A stretch of DNA of 64,000 nucleotides from JAWXTK01 sp044433645 (GTDB taxonomy: Bacteria; Bacteroidota; Bacteroidia; Bacteroidales; Rikenellaceae), in NCBI GenBank assembly GCA_044433645.1, contig JAWXTK010000006.1, positions 27,465 through 91,464 of the forward strand, written 5' to 3'. This document shows, piece after piece, positions 32,439 through 40,805 of this stretch. The notes beneath the pieces are model-generated. The model made no database searches and had not been told where the DNA came from. It saw only the letters and a program-made list of their open reading frames with translations. The position numbers and the translations under genes were made by a program. Positions within the stretch are counted from its first letter, which is position 1. Every line of letters begins with the position of its first letter.

Positions 32439-34334
32439 TTATTTAACTTCCTCGAAGTCTACGTCAGTTACATTTTCTGCTGCGCCTTGTTGTGGCTCGC
32501 CTTGAGCTTGCCCTTGAGCTCCAGCTCCTTGAGCTTGGTCTGCATACATATCTTGTGATGCTGCTTGCCATGCTGCTTGTAGAGTTTCAGATGCTGAGTC
32601 TATTGCTGCTAGATCTGCGTCTTTGTGAGCTGTTTTTAGAGTTTCAAGTGCTGATTCGATAGCTGATTTTTTGTCTGCTGGAATTTTGTCACCATACTCT
32701 TTTAGTTGTTTTTCAGATGTGAAAATCATGCTGTCTGCGCCGTTAAGCTTGTCAACTTTTTCTTTTTCTGCTTTATCTGCTTCCTCGTTAGCTTTAGCCT
32801 CGTCTTTCATTCTTTGGATTTCCTCGTCTGAAAGGCCTGAAGATGCTTCGATACGGATTTTTTGCTCTTTACCTGTTCCTTTGTCTTTTGCCGACACGTT
32901 CATGATACCATTAGCATCAATGTCAAAGCTAACCTCGATTTGAGGTACACCACGTGGCGCTGAAGGAATACCGTCTAGGTGGAAACGACCGATAGTACGG
33001 TTGTCTCTAGCCATAGGACGCTCACCTTGAAGGATGTGGATTTCAACCGATGGCTGGTTGTCAGCAGCAGTTGAGAACACCTCGCTTTTGTGAGTTGGGA
33101 TAGTTGTGTTAGCGTCGATAAGGCGAGTGAACACACCACCATAAGTCTCGATACCAAGTGAAAGTGGAGTCACATCAAGAAGTAGTACATCTTTAACCTC
33201 ACCTGTTAACACACCACCTTGGATAGCTGCTCCGATAGCAACAACTTCGTCAGGGTTAACGTTTTTAGAAGGAGTTTTGCCAAAGAATTTAGCAACTACT
33301 TCTTGGATAGCTGGGATACGAGTTGAACCACCAACTAGGATAACCTCGTCGATTTGAGATGTTGAGATGCCAGCGTCTTTAAGTGCTTGCTCACATGGTT
33401 TGATAGTGTTACGTATAAGAGTGTCTGCCAACTGCTCAAACTTAGCGCGCGAAAGCGATGTCACTAAGTGTTGAGGTATGCCGTCGATAGGCATGATGTA
33501 AGGCAGATTAATCTCAGTTGAAGTGCTTGAAGAAAGTTCAATTTTAGCTTTCTCAGCTGCTTCTTTAAGACGTTGAAGAGCCATAGGATCTTTGCGCAAA
33601 TCAACTTTGTGTTGGCTCATAAATTCATTTGCTAACCATTCGATGATTGCGTGGTCGAAGTCATCGCCACCTAGGTGAGTGTCACCATTAGTAGATTTTA
33701 CCTCAAACACACCGTCGCCAAGCTCTAGGATAGAGATATCAAAAGTACCACCACCTAAGTCATAAACTGCGATTTTCATATCAGCGTTTTTCTTGTCCAA
33801 ACCGTAAGCCAAAGCCGCAGCCGTAGGCTCATTGATGATACGGCTAACTTTAAGACCTGCAATCTCGCCAGCTTCTTTAGTTGCTTGACGTTGAGAGTCG
33901 TTGAAGTAAGCAGGCACGGTGATAACTGCTTCATTAACTTCTGTTCCTAGGTAATCTTCAGCTGTTTTCTTCATTTTTTGAAGTGTCATAGCCGAGATTT
34001 CTTGAGGAGTGTAGTTTCTGCCGTCGATGTCAACAACCGGAGTGTTGTTTTTGCCACTAACCACTTTGTAAGGTACGCGAGTGATGTCGCTAGAAACCTC
34101 AGCAAAGCTCTCGCCCATAAAACGTTTGATAGAGAAAATAGTTTTTTGAGGGTTAGTGATAGCCTGACGTTTTGCAGGTTCACCAACTTTACGTTCGCCA
34201 TCAGAAGTGAAAGCTACTACAGATGGAGTTGTTCTGTGACCTTCGCTATTAGGAATTACAACAGGTTCGTTTCCCTCCATTACAGAAACGCAAGAGTTTG
34301 TTGTTCCAAGGTCGATACCAATAATTTTTGCCAT
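32439..34334 (-). CDS. dnaK: Chaperone protein DnaK (Hsp70)
   Basis: 631 residues, full length. ATPase domain signatures are IGIDLGTTNSCVSVMEG, IAVYDLGGGTFDISILE and VILVGGSTRIPAIQEVV. The substrate domain follows (VTPLSLGIETYGGVFT), then a C-terminal lid and a Gln/Gly/Ala-rich tail ending TDVDFEEVK, where EEVK resembles the EEVD-type ending. It folds and disaggregates proteins with DnaJ and GrpE, which are not in this window. Single-gene unit with a 280-base upstream spacer holding a palindrome and an own terminator. Confidence 0.98.
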   Translation of the reverse strand: MAKIIGIDLGTTNSCVSVMEGNEPVVIPNSEGHRTTPSVVAFTSDGERKVGEPAKRQAITNPQKTIFSIKRFMGESFAEVSSDITRVPYKVVSGKNNTPVVDIDGRNYTPQEISAMTLQKMKKTAEDYLGTEVNEAVITVPAYFNDSQRQATKEAGEIAGLKVSRIINEPTAAALAYGLDKKNADMKIAVYDLGGGTFDISILELGDGVFEVKSTNGDTHLGGDDFDHAIIEWLANEFMSQHKVDLRKDPMALQRLKEAAEKAKIELSSSTSTEINLPYIMPIDGIPQHLVTSLSRAKFEQLADTLIRNTIKPCEQALKDAGISTSQIDEVILVGGSTRIPAIQEVVAKFFGKTPSKNVNPDEVVAIGAAIQGGVLTGEVKDVLLLDVTPLSLGIETYGGVFTRLIDANTTIPTHKSEVFSTAADNQPSVEIHILQGERPMARDNRTIGRFHLDGIPSAPRGVPQIEVSFDIDANGIMNVSAKDKGTGKEQKIRIEASSGLSDEEIQRMKDEAKANEEADKAEKEKVDKLNGADSMIFTSEKQLKEYGDKIPADKKSAIESALETLKTAHKDADLAAIDSASETLQAAWQAASQDMYADQAQGAGAQGQAQGEPQQGAAENVTDVDFEEVK

Positions 34335-34615
34335 TTTTTTAAATTTTTATAGTTTTTGTTTAAATTATTTTCTGTTTGTTGCTTTTACTATCTTCAACTT
34401 GTGTGCCAAGTGAAAATTTGCCCTTTTTTGTGACTTTTACTGCCAAAAATGTCGTGTTTTGTCAGTAAAACATGACAAAGTGTGACAAAAAGGGGTGTAC
34501 TTTTATTGTGGCGTGCCTCTTATTTTGCAAGATAAATTTTTAAAAAATTGCAAATTCAATAATTTTTGTCTAACTTAGTGGAAACCTTAAATTTTAACTT
34601 ACTAAAACTTTTGCT
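34335..34615. promoter_or_regulatory. Spacer between dnaK and the divergent small DNA-binding protein gene
   Basis: 281 bases, AT-rich, no gene. The notable signal is an imperfect inverted repeat, TGTCGTGTTTT (34450-34460) and AAAACATGACA (34467-34477), 11-bp arms with one mismatch. A further TGACA follows at 34482-34486, giving repeated TGACA/TGTCA half-sites about 115-150 bases upstream of dnaK. This could bind a regulator of dnaK or of the divergent gene. I do not see a clean -33/-7 pair for dnaK. Confidence 0.45.
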
Positions 34616-34855
34616 ATGGTAATAACTTTCAATGAATTGCGCCGCATTAAGGATAAGATGCCTAGTGGTAGCTCACAAAAAATCGCAGACAAGTTAGGAA
34701 TAGATGTTGACACGGTTAGAAATTATTTTGGAGGTAGGCATTTTGAGGATGGAACACCGGCTGGTGTCCATTTTGAGCCAGGACCTGGAGGTGGTATGGT
34801 AACTCTCGATGATACAGCTATACTAGATGCAGCAAAAGAAATTCTTAAAAGCTGA
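34616..34855 (+). CDS. Small helix-turn-helix DNA-binding protein
   Basis: 79 residues. MVITFNELRRIKDKMPSGSS is followed by a helix-turn-helix-like IADKLGIDVDTVRNYFGG. The C-terminal half contains the glycine-rich HFEPGPGGGMVTLDDTAILDAA. It matches from memory a conserved family of small putative DNA-binding proteins in Bacteroidales, with no known target. Divergent from dnaK and followed 23 bases later by the redoxin gene. Confidence 0.75.
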   Translation: MVITFNELRRIKDKMPSGSSQKIADKLGIDVDTVRNYFGGRHFEDGTPAGVHFEPGPGGGMVTLDDTAILDAAKEILKS

Positions 34856-34878
34856 TAATAAAGTCCAGAAGAAAAATT

Positions 34879-36090
34879 ATGAGAAAACTTAAACTATTAT
34901 TCACACTGCTAATATCGCTGTTAGCAGCTCAAATTCATGCCCAAAATGTAAATAATTTAACTAGAAATGTGCCCGAGGGAGGGGTGTTATCTAGTGGCAT
35001 GTTGCCCAATTTAGTAGCCTACACGAGTGGAGGCGAAAAGATTAGTCTACGCGATTTATGCAAGGACAAGTACACTTTGATTGTAACGGGGTGTTTGACC
35101 TGCCCGGAGTTTCGTCGCGCTCATCCCACAATAGAGGCGATAGCTGCTGATTACAAGAGAAAGGGGGTGCAATTCTACTTCGTCTACAAAACTTTGCGTC
35201 ACCCCGAGTTGGAGGGTTATGTTGAGGCTCAGAAAATATCGGAACGTTTAATAATGGTTGAACACGCCAAGAAAAAACTTGGTGGTGAGATAGAGTGGAT
35301 AGTGGATGAAATGGATAATAACATAGCTACTGCCTTGCGTGCAGGTTCGCGCTCGGGCTATTTAATTTCGCCCAAAGGTGAGATTATTAATGCTTGGGGT
35401 TCGCCCCAGGAGCAGGCTATGCGCTCGGCCTTAACTAGGGTTGTGGGCGCACCCTCTAAAGTAACTAGAGTGGAGGAGCTAAACCTACCAGCATTTGAAA
35501 GAGTAGCTCGTACAAAAAATATAGATAGCGACATATCTATTATGCGCACAGATGGGCTCACTATACTTAAAACTACACCCCAGAATCCTGATGACACTTA
35601 TTACGTGAAAATGCGTGCTGAGGCCGATGAGAGTTTGATGAGTACAGGCAAGGGTCGCATGGCCTTGGGATTTTTCCCTGACCCTGTGTATGATGCACAT
35701 TGGAATAATTTAACTCCTGCAATGAAATATGTATTGGAACTTCCCGAGGGTGTTACTGCATCGCCCCATGAGGCCACGGCAAAACCTGGCAAGGGAGATA
35801 GTGACAGTGAGCCACGTCAATTTTGGGTTGATATTAAGGGAGCTAAGCCTGGTGATGTGATGAAGATAACTTATCATTATTATGCTTGTGCACCTGGTAT
35901 GTGTGAGGCGTTTTCGCATACCTATACAATAGAGCTCACTCAGGAGCAAAAGGGTGCACGCACTTACGGCTTTAACAGAGCTGGCAGGATGAACTCAGGT
36001 AACGCACGAAGTGGAAATAACACTCAAAGACAAAGAAGCTCGGGGCAATATCAGCAGAACCAGCGCAGCAATCAGCGTAGTAGGTATTAA
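34879..36090 (+). CDS. Secreted thioredoxin-fold protein, deiodinase-like redoxin
   Basis: 403 residues with a signal peptide (cleavage after QIHAQ). Residues about 35-195 form a redoxin domain. The active-site region TGCLTCPEFRRAHPTIEAI followed by FYFVYKTLRHPE resembles the iodothyronine deiodinase-like branch of the thioredoxin superfamily, where GxxTxPxFR and a later FxxVYIxEAH are typical; here Cys takes the selenocysteine place. Residues 225-365 form a beta-rich second domain with two Cys (YYACAPGMCEAF). The tail is Gln/Asn/Arg/Ser-rich and disordered. Probably a periplasmic thiol-redox protein. The subfamily call is my inference. Confidence 0.65.
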   Translation: MRKLKLLFTLLISLLAAQIHAQNVNNLTRNVPEGGVLSSGMLPNLVAYTSGGEKISLRDLCKDKYTLIVTGCLTCPEFRRAHPTIEAIAADYKRKGVQFYFVYKTLRHPELEGYVEAQKISERLIMVEHAKKKLGGEIEWIVDEMDNNIATALRAGSRSGYLISPKGEIINAWGSPQEQAMRSALTRVVGAPSKVTRVEELNLPAFERVARTKNIDSDISIMRTDGLTILKTTPQNPDDTYYVKMRAEADESLMSTGKGRMALGFFPDPVYDAHWNNLTPAMKYVLELPEGVTASPHEATAKPGKGDSDSEPRQFWVDIKGAKPGDVMKITYHYYACAPGMCEAFSHTYTIELTQEQKGARTYGFNRAGRMNSGNARSGNNTQRQRSSGQYQQNQRSNQRSRY

Positions 36091-36144
36091 TACCTAAAAA
36101 ATTATGAATTATAAGTTATGAATTATTGACGAATATACTAGAAA

Positions 36145-37245
36145 CTACTTAGGAGCTTTCTTATAAAGATAAATACCTATGCAAGCATAAATAATATTGG
36201 GTGTCCACACGGCCAAACCCGTAGGCAAAGTGCCTCCCTTGGCAAATTCCTCGGCAAACTTGCTTATGAGAATGTAAGAAAAACACAGAGCTATACCTAT
36301 ACCTATATGCAAACCCGTACCTCCACGAACCTTGCGCGAGGATAAGGCAACACCTATAAGTGTTAAAATAAATGTGGCCAGAGGATAGCTATAACGCTGG
36401 TTGCGCTCCACTTTATATATATTAATCGCATCTGAACCCTTGGACTCTTGTTGAGTAATAAATTCGTTTAACTCACGGATATTCATGGTTTTGATTAACT
36501 CCTCAGTACGGCCTAATTCGTTGGCATTAAGGTTGATAACTGTGTCTAGTTTCATGAATTGACGTAATATCTCATTCTCGCCCTCAAAGCTGCGCGTAAC
36601 GTATTTTGGGGCTGTCCACCTGTAAGTTTTGGGGTTGAAGGTGACGCTCGCAGCCTCCAGCATTTCTGTGATGCTGCCGTCTTTGTAGGTTTCGATTGTC
36701 ATGAAACTTGCCTTGTGTGACTGCTCGGAATAGTCTCTTATATAGGCGAAAACTCCGGGCTCAATTTGGCGATAGATATGTTTGTCGTAGCGCACATTTT
36801 TCTTGCTTTTGAGGTATTTAGACTCAAAATCTATACGATTTTCGTTGGCCACGGGGATGATAACAAGGTTTAACGTCAAAGACAGAGCCGTAATAGCCGC
36901 AGCTGCCAGAAAATAAGGCCACATTAGTCGTTTGAAACTCACTCCACCAGATAAGATAGCTACGATTTCGGTCTGATAAGCCATTTTTGAGGTGAAGAAA
37001 ATAACGGCAATAAAGGTGAATAGGCCACTAAATTGATTGACGAAAAAAGGTATGAAATTAAGATAATATTTAGTGAAAATATCGCTAATAGGTGCGTCAA
37101 GTTCTATGAAATCGTCTATCTTTTCGACCACGTCAAACACTATGACAATAACAATAATAAGCGCTATGGCAAATAGGTAAGTACCTAAGAACTTGCGCAT
37201 TATGTATCTGTCTATGATGCGAACACCTGGAAATCTAAAATTCAT
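36145..37245 (-). CDS. LptF/LptG family permease (YjgP/YjgQ)
   Basis: 366 residues with the expected layout. Three N-terminal membrane helices begin after RIIDRYIMRKFLGTYLFAIALIIVIVIVF, a periplasmic beta-jellyroll of about 140 residues follows (NENRIDFESKYLKSKK...KYVTRSFEGENE), and three C-terminal helices start at YPLATFILTLIGVALSSRKVRGGTG. With the LptB ATPase such proteins extract lipopolysaccharide from the inner membrane. Which of the two paralogues it is cannot be decided. It starts 12 bases after the tgt stop on the same strand. Confidence 0.9.
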   Translation of the reverse strand: MNFRFPGVRIIDRYIMRKFLGTYLFAIALIIVIVIVFDVVEKIDDFIELDAPISDIFTKYYLNFIPFFVNQFSGLFTFIAVIFFTSKMAYQTEIVAILSGGVSFKRLMWPYFLAAAAITALSLTLNLVIIPVANENRIDFESKYLKSKKNVRYDKHIYRQIEPGVFAYIRDYSEQSHKASFMTIETYKDGSITEMLEAASVTFNPKTYRWTAPKYVTRSFEGENEILRQFMKLDTVINLNANELGRTEELIKTMNIRELNEFITQQESKGSDAINIYKVERNQRYSYPLATFILTLIGVALSSRKVRGGTGLHIGIGIALCFSYILISKFAEEFAKGGTLPTGLAVWTPNIIYACIGIYLYKKAPK

Positions 37246-37257
37246 ACACTAATAAAA

Positions 37258-38388
37258 TTATAATCTTTGTGAAAGTTTAACTACCATTGTTTGTTTCCAC
37301 TGCTTAAATGTGTTAGATAGTATATGCTCGCGAGCCTCATTAACTAACCACAGATAAAATGCTATGTTGTGCAGAGACATAATCTCGGCAGCTAGCATCT
37401 CGCCCGAGATTGTTAAGTGACGAAGATAGGCTTTGGAGTAAAGTGTATCTACAAAACTTGTCCCAAAAGGATCTATGGGCGAAAAATCGCTCTCCCATTT
37501 CTTATTTTTTATGTTTATCATACCCTCGGATGTGAACAACATACCGTTGCGACCATTTCGAGTTGGCATAACGCAGTCAAACATATCCACGCCACGGTCT
37601 ATGGCCTCAAGTATATTTACTGGAGTGCCCACGCCCATTAAATAACGTGGTTTGTCTTCGGGTAAAATAGCGTTTACAACTTCTATCATTTCGTACATCA
37701 CAGGCGCAGGCTCGCCCACAGCAAGACCCCCTAGGGCATAGCCGTCGGCATTGTATTTTTGTACATCTTCGGCTGATCTGGCTCTTAAGTCAGGGTAAGT
37801 ACAGCCTTGAACTATGGGGAAAAGTGATTGTGAGTGACCGTATTTAGGACTAGTTTGAGCAAAGCGATTAAAGCAGCGCTCTAGCCAATGCTGAGTGAGC
37901 TCTAGTGACTTAGCAGCATAATTAAACGGAGCATCCCCCGGAGGACATTCATCAAAGGCCATGATAATATCTGCCCCTATCGTGCGCTGAGTGTCCATTA
38001 CATTTTCGGGAGTGAATAGATGTTTTGACCCGTCGATATGAGAGCTAAAACGACATCCCTCGCGAGTTAATTTACGTTTTTGTGCCAAAGAAAAAACTTG
38101 AAAACCACCACTATCGGTTAACATAGGTTTGTCCCAGGTGCTGAAACGATGCACCCCACCAGCTTTTTCTATGATTTCCATGCCTGGACGCATATAAAGG
38201 TGATAGGTGTTAGCTAAAATTATTTGTGCTTTGGCATCCTCGCTTAAATCTCTGTGATAAATGCCTTTAACCGTTGCTGCAGTGCCTACAGGCATAAAAA
38301 TAGGCGTTTGAATCACCCCGTGATCGGTAGTAATTTCGCCTGCTCTTGCTTTGGAAGAGCTGTCTGTATGTTGTAACTTAAAATTCAT
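37258..38388 (-). CDS. tgt: Queuine tRNA-ribosyltransferase
   Basis: Exchanges the wobble guanine of GUN-anticodon tRNAs for a queuine precursor. 376 residues from the ATG at 38388; an ATG six codons earlier lies upstream of the -7 box (38401-38394) and is unlikely. Catalytic motifs are intact: TDSGGFQVFSL (acid/base Asp) and MFDCVMPTRNGRNG (nucleophile Asp), plus GGLAVGEP. The zinc site is not: the usual CxCxxC before the conserved YSKAYLRH has no Cys (DPFGTSFVDTLYSKAYLRH), though the later His in MSLHNIAFYLW remains. Confidence 0.95.
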   Translation of the reverse strand: MNFKLQHTDSSSKARAGEITTDHGVIQTPIFMPVGTAATVKGIYHRDLSEDAKAQIILANTYHLYMRPGMEIIEKAGGVHRFSTWDKPMLTDSGGFQVFSLAQKRKLTREGCRFSSHIDGSKHLFTPENVMDTQRTIGADIIMAFDECPPGDAPFNYAAKSLELTQHWLERCFNRFAQTSPKYGHSQSLFPIVQGCTYPDLRARSAEDVQKYNADGYALGGLAVGEPAPVMYEMIEVVNAILPEDKPRYLMGVGTPVNILEAIDRGVDMFDCVMPTRNGRNGMLFTSEGMINIKNKKWESDFSPIDPFGTSFVDTLYSKAYLRHLTISGEMLAAEIMSLHNIAFYLWLVNEAREHILSNTFKQWKQTMVVKLSQRL

Positions 38389-38393
38389 TAGCG

Positions 38394-38452
38394 CAAATGT
38401 ACTCATTTTTTGCTTAACTTTTTGTCAGTTAGCATAAATTCAGCTACCTTTG
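38394..38452. promoter_or_regulatory. Divergent promoters of tgt and the glycosyltransferase operon
   Basis: On the + strand TTTG (38421-38424), 20 bases, TACCTTTG (38445-38452) is a perfect promoter. It puts the transcription start near 38457, downstream of the longest possible start of the glycosyltransferase frame. On the minus strand TACATTTG (38401-38394) is a -7 box that leaves almost no leader for tgt. Confidence 0.8.
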
Positions 38453-38478
38453 TGAGAAATTTTTTAAGTAAAGTAACT

Positions 38479-39633
38479 TTGAGAGATAATTTTTTGCAAA
38501 TTTTATTTGATAGCCTCAGCATTGTTGGGGTAATAATTTTGGTGGTGCTTGTTATCACCTTTGGCATTCAGCTATATTATTATTTTGGTAGTTATTTGCG
38601 CATTCTAAAGTTTTCGCCTAAAGCTAAAACAAGACAAGTGGACGGAATAAGCGTAGTTATTCTTGTTGAGGAAAACGAGTCTTTCTTCTCGGAGCTTATG
38701 CCTAGGCTTGTTACTCAGGACTATGAAAATTATGAGATAATGTTAGTTGACGTGATAGATAACAACGAAATCTCTAGCACGCTTGAAATTTTGTCTGCAA
38801 ATAATCCTAAAATTAAGGTTACAACACTCTCGCAAAAAAATTCTCACAATAAAATTTCTAACAAAATGGCCTATAATCTTGGTATTAAGGCTGCAAAATA
38901 CGAAAATATTGTAATCACAACGGCTGATGCTCTGCCATGTTCGACTAAGTGGCTTAGGTGCATGGCCGAGGGCTTTGAGACTTCGAGCGTGGTTATTGCT
39001 TACTCAGGAATCGAAAAGGGTGAGGGTTTTAATAATAAATTAATGCGTTGTAGTAGACTCTCTCAAGCTATGAGATATTTATCCTTGGCCATTAAGGGCA
39101 GGACTTATCGTGGAAGTATTTGTAATTTAGGTTTTACGCGCGAGCAGTATTTCAAGGCTAGTGGGTTTAATTTTCTTAATCTTAATATAGGCGAGGATGA
39201 TTTATTTATTCAAAAAATAGCTACCAAAGACAATACAGCCGTAATACTAGACCCCGATTCTGTGGTTAATCAGCCTCAACTTGGCAATCTAAGATGGTGG
39301 CGCAAGGAGAGAATGTTTTTAAGTGTGGCCTTTAAGTATTATTTACCTTGGGTTAAGCGCTTTATTCGAGGCGAGATGCTCACTAGATTTTTATTTTTTG
39401 CGCTTATTGCTGCCTCTGTGATTATTTTGCCCTTGTATTATAAGATTTTTGTGGTGAGCTTATTTCTTATTCGTAGTTTGATAAGTATAATAATCTTTAA
39501 TAAAATTGCTAAAAAGTTGGGCGAGGATTCCTTAAAATTAGCATTTTTTGTATATGATATATTTGCTCTTTGGGCAGAGATTAGATTGTGGGTGCTTAGA
39601 AAAATTAAACCTCTAAAAGGCGTATGGCGTTAG
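38479..39633 (+). CDS. Membrane-anchored family 2 glycosyltransferase
   Basis: 384 residues when started at the TTG of 38479; the frame opens at 38410 but that lies upstream of the promoter. One N-terminal helix (SIVGVIILVVLVITFGIQLY) is followed by a GT-A domain (ISVVILVEENESFFSELMPRLVTQDYENYEIMLVDV, ITTADALPCSTKWLRCM, IGEDDLFIQKI with a catalytic-type Asp pair, and RWWRKERMF at the QxxRW-like position). Two or three C-terminal helices follow (FLFFALIAASVIILPLYY). It probably adds sugars to an envelope glycan. Acceptor and donor unknown. It overlaps the sigma factor gene by 10 bases. Confidence 0.82.
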   Translation: MRDNFLQILFDSLSIVGVIILVVLVITFGIQLYYYFGSYLRILKFSPKAKTRQVDGISVVILVEENESFFSELMPRLVTQDYENYEIMLVDVIDNNEISSTLEILSANNPKIKVTTLSQKNSHNKISNKMAYNLGIKAAKYENIVITTADALPCSTKWLRCMAEGFETSSVVIAYSGIEKGEGFNNKLMRCSRLSQAMRYLSLAIKGRTYRGSICNLGFTREQYFKASGFNFLNLNIGEDDLFIQKIATKDNTAVILDPDSVVNQPQLGNLRWWRKERMFLSVAFKYYLPWVKRFIRGEMLTRFLFFALIAASVIILPLYYKIFVVSLFLIRSLISIIIFNKIAKKLGEDSLKLAFFVYDIFALWAEIRLWVLRKIKPLKGVWR

Positions 39634-40172
39634 AATCACTACAAGATAATGAGCTAATTGAGAAAGTACTCGAGGGCGATTCACTAGCCTTTGAGCATCT
39701 TTTTATGCGTTATCGCGATTCTATTATGCAGCTTTATATGCAGCGAACTTCGGGCAATTCTCTGGATTGTGATGATTTGTTGCAAGAGACCTTTATTAAG
39801 GTTTATCTAAATATTCATCGCTATGACTCGCGCTTTACCTTTGGCCAGTGGGTTTACACCATAGCTAAAAATACCTTTATAGATTATGTGCGCAAAAAAC
39901 GAGACGATGTCTCAGAACTAACAATCTCTACGAGCACGCAGTCTATGTTGCCTAACCCCGAGGAGAGTATAATTAATTCACAACAAAGGGCCGAGATTTT
40001 CCGTTATATGGAGGGTATGAGCGATAGATATAAAAAACTCATAGAGCTTAGATTCTTAAAAGAATATTCTTATGAGGAGATAGCCAAAGAATTAAATTTA
40101 CCTCTTGGCACAGTGAAAACTCAAATTCACCGAGCTAGAGAAATACTATGTAAATCATTAAAATTACAATAA
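39624..40172 (+). CDS. ECF/RpoE-like RNA polymerase sigma factor
   Basis: 182 residues. Region 2 is seen in LFMRYRDSIMQLYMQ, DCDDLLQETFIKVYLNIHRYD and FGQWVYTIAKNTFIDYVRKKRDD. Region 4 is in YKKLIELRFLKEYSYEEIAKELNLPLGTVKTQIHRAREIL. No anti-sigma gene is adjacent: the operon runs glycosyltransferase, sigma factor, rsmG, BspA-like lipoprotein. Its stop directly abuts the rsmG ATG. The regulon cannot be inferred. Confidence 0.93.
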   Translation: MALESLQDNELIEKVLEGDSLAFEHLFMRYRDSIMQLYMQRTSGNSLDCDDLLQETFIKVYLNIHRYDSRFTFGQWVYTIAKNTFIDYVRKKRDDVSELTISTSTQSMLPNPEESIINSQQRAEIFRYMEGMSDRYKKLIELRFLKEYSYEEIAKELNLPLGTVKTQIHRAREILCKSLKLQ

Positions 40173-40805
40173 ATGGGAGTTGAACTTATTTACAATTACT
40201 TCCCTGATTTGAGCGAGAGGCAAAAACAACAATTCGCAAAATTGGAGGAATTATACAAAGATTGGAACGAAAAAATTAATGTCATCTCTCGCAAGGATAT
40301 GGATAGTTTTTATCTTCATCACGTGCTTCATAGCCTAGCCATTGCCAAGGTTTGCAGCTTTGAGGACGGAGCCAGAGTTATAGACGTGGGCTGTGGAGGA
40401 GGATTTCCTGGCATACCTTTGGCGATTTTATACCCTAATGTCAAATTTACTTTGGTGGATTCGATAGGCAAAAAAATCACTGTCGTAAGGGCCGTTGTTG
40501 AGGCTTTGGGCCTAGAAAATGTTGTGGCAGAGAATGCTCGTGTTGAGAGCTTAAAGATAAAATGCGACTATGTTGTCTCGCGCGCAGTGACTGAAATGTC
40601 GAAATTTATGGTGTGGGTATGGCCTAAGATAGAGCGTGGATGCAAGGGCGCGTTCCCAAACGGAATCTTGTATTTAAAAGGGGGCGATTTAAGCGAGGAG
40701 CTTAAGCAGGTTAACAAAAAAGCCTTGCTTTATCCTATCACAAAATATCTTAATGACGAATTTTTTGAGACCAAAAAAGTTGTTTACATTCAAAAATCAT
40801 TATAA
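40173..40805 (+). CDS. rsmG: 16S rRNA (guanine-527-N7)-methyltransferase RsmG
   Basis: 210 residues, the standard RsmG/GidB length. Methylates G527 of 16S rRNA, and loss confers low-level streptomycin resistance in other bacteria. The S-adenosylmethionine-binding motif is VIDVGCGGGFPGIPLAI, with LVDSIGKKITVVRAVVEALGL and VVSRAVTEM further along. The N-terminal helical region carries LYKDWNEKINVISRKD, typical of the family. Its last base is the first base of the next ATG. Confidence 0.96.
   Translation: MGVELIYNYFPDLSERQKQQFAKLEELYKDWNEKINVISRKDMDSFYLHHVLHSLAIAKVCSFEDGARVIDVGCGGGFPGIPLAILYPNVKFTLVDSIGKKITVVRAVVEALGLENVVAENARVESLKIKCDYVVSRAVTEMSKFMVWVWPKIERGCKGAFPNGILYLKGGDLSEELKQVNKKALLYPITKYLNDEFFETKKVVYIQKSL

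Noticed and set aside
31895..32558. Three + strand reading frames opposite the PEGA remnant and the dnaK end
   Set aside because: The minus strand gives recognisable PEGA and DnaK sequence there, so these are shadows.
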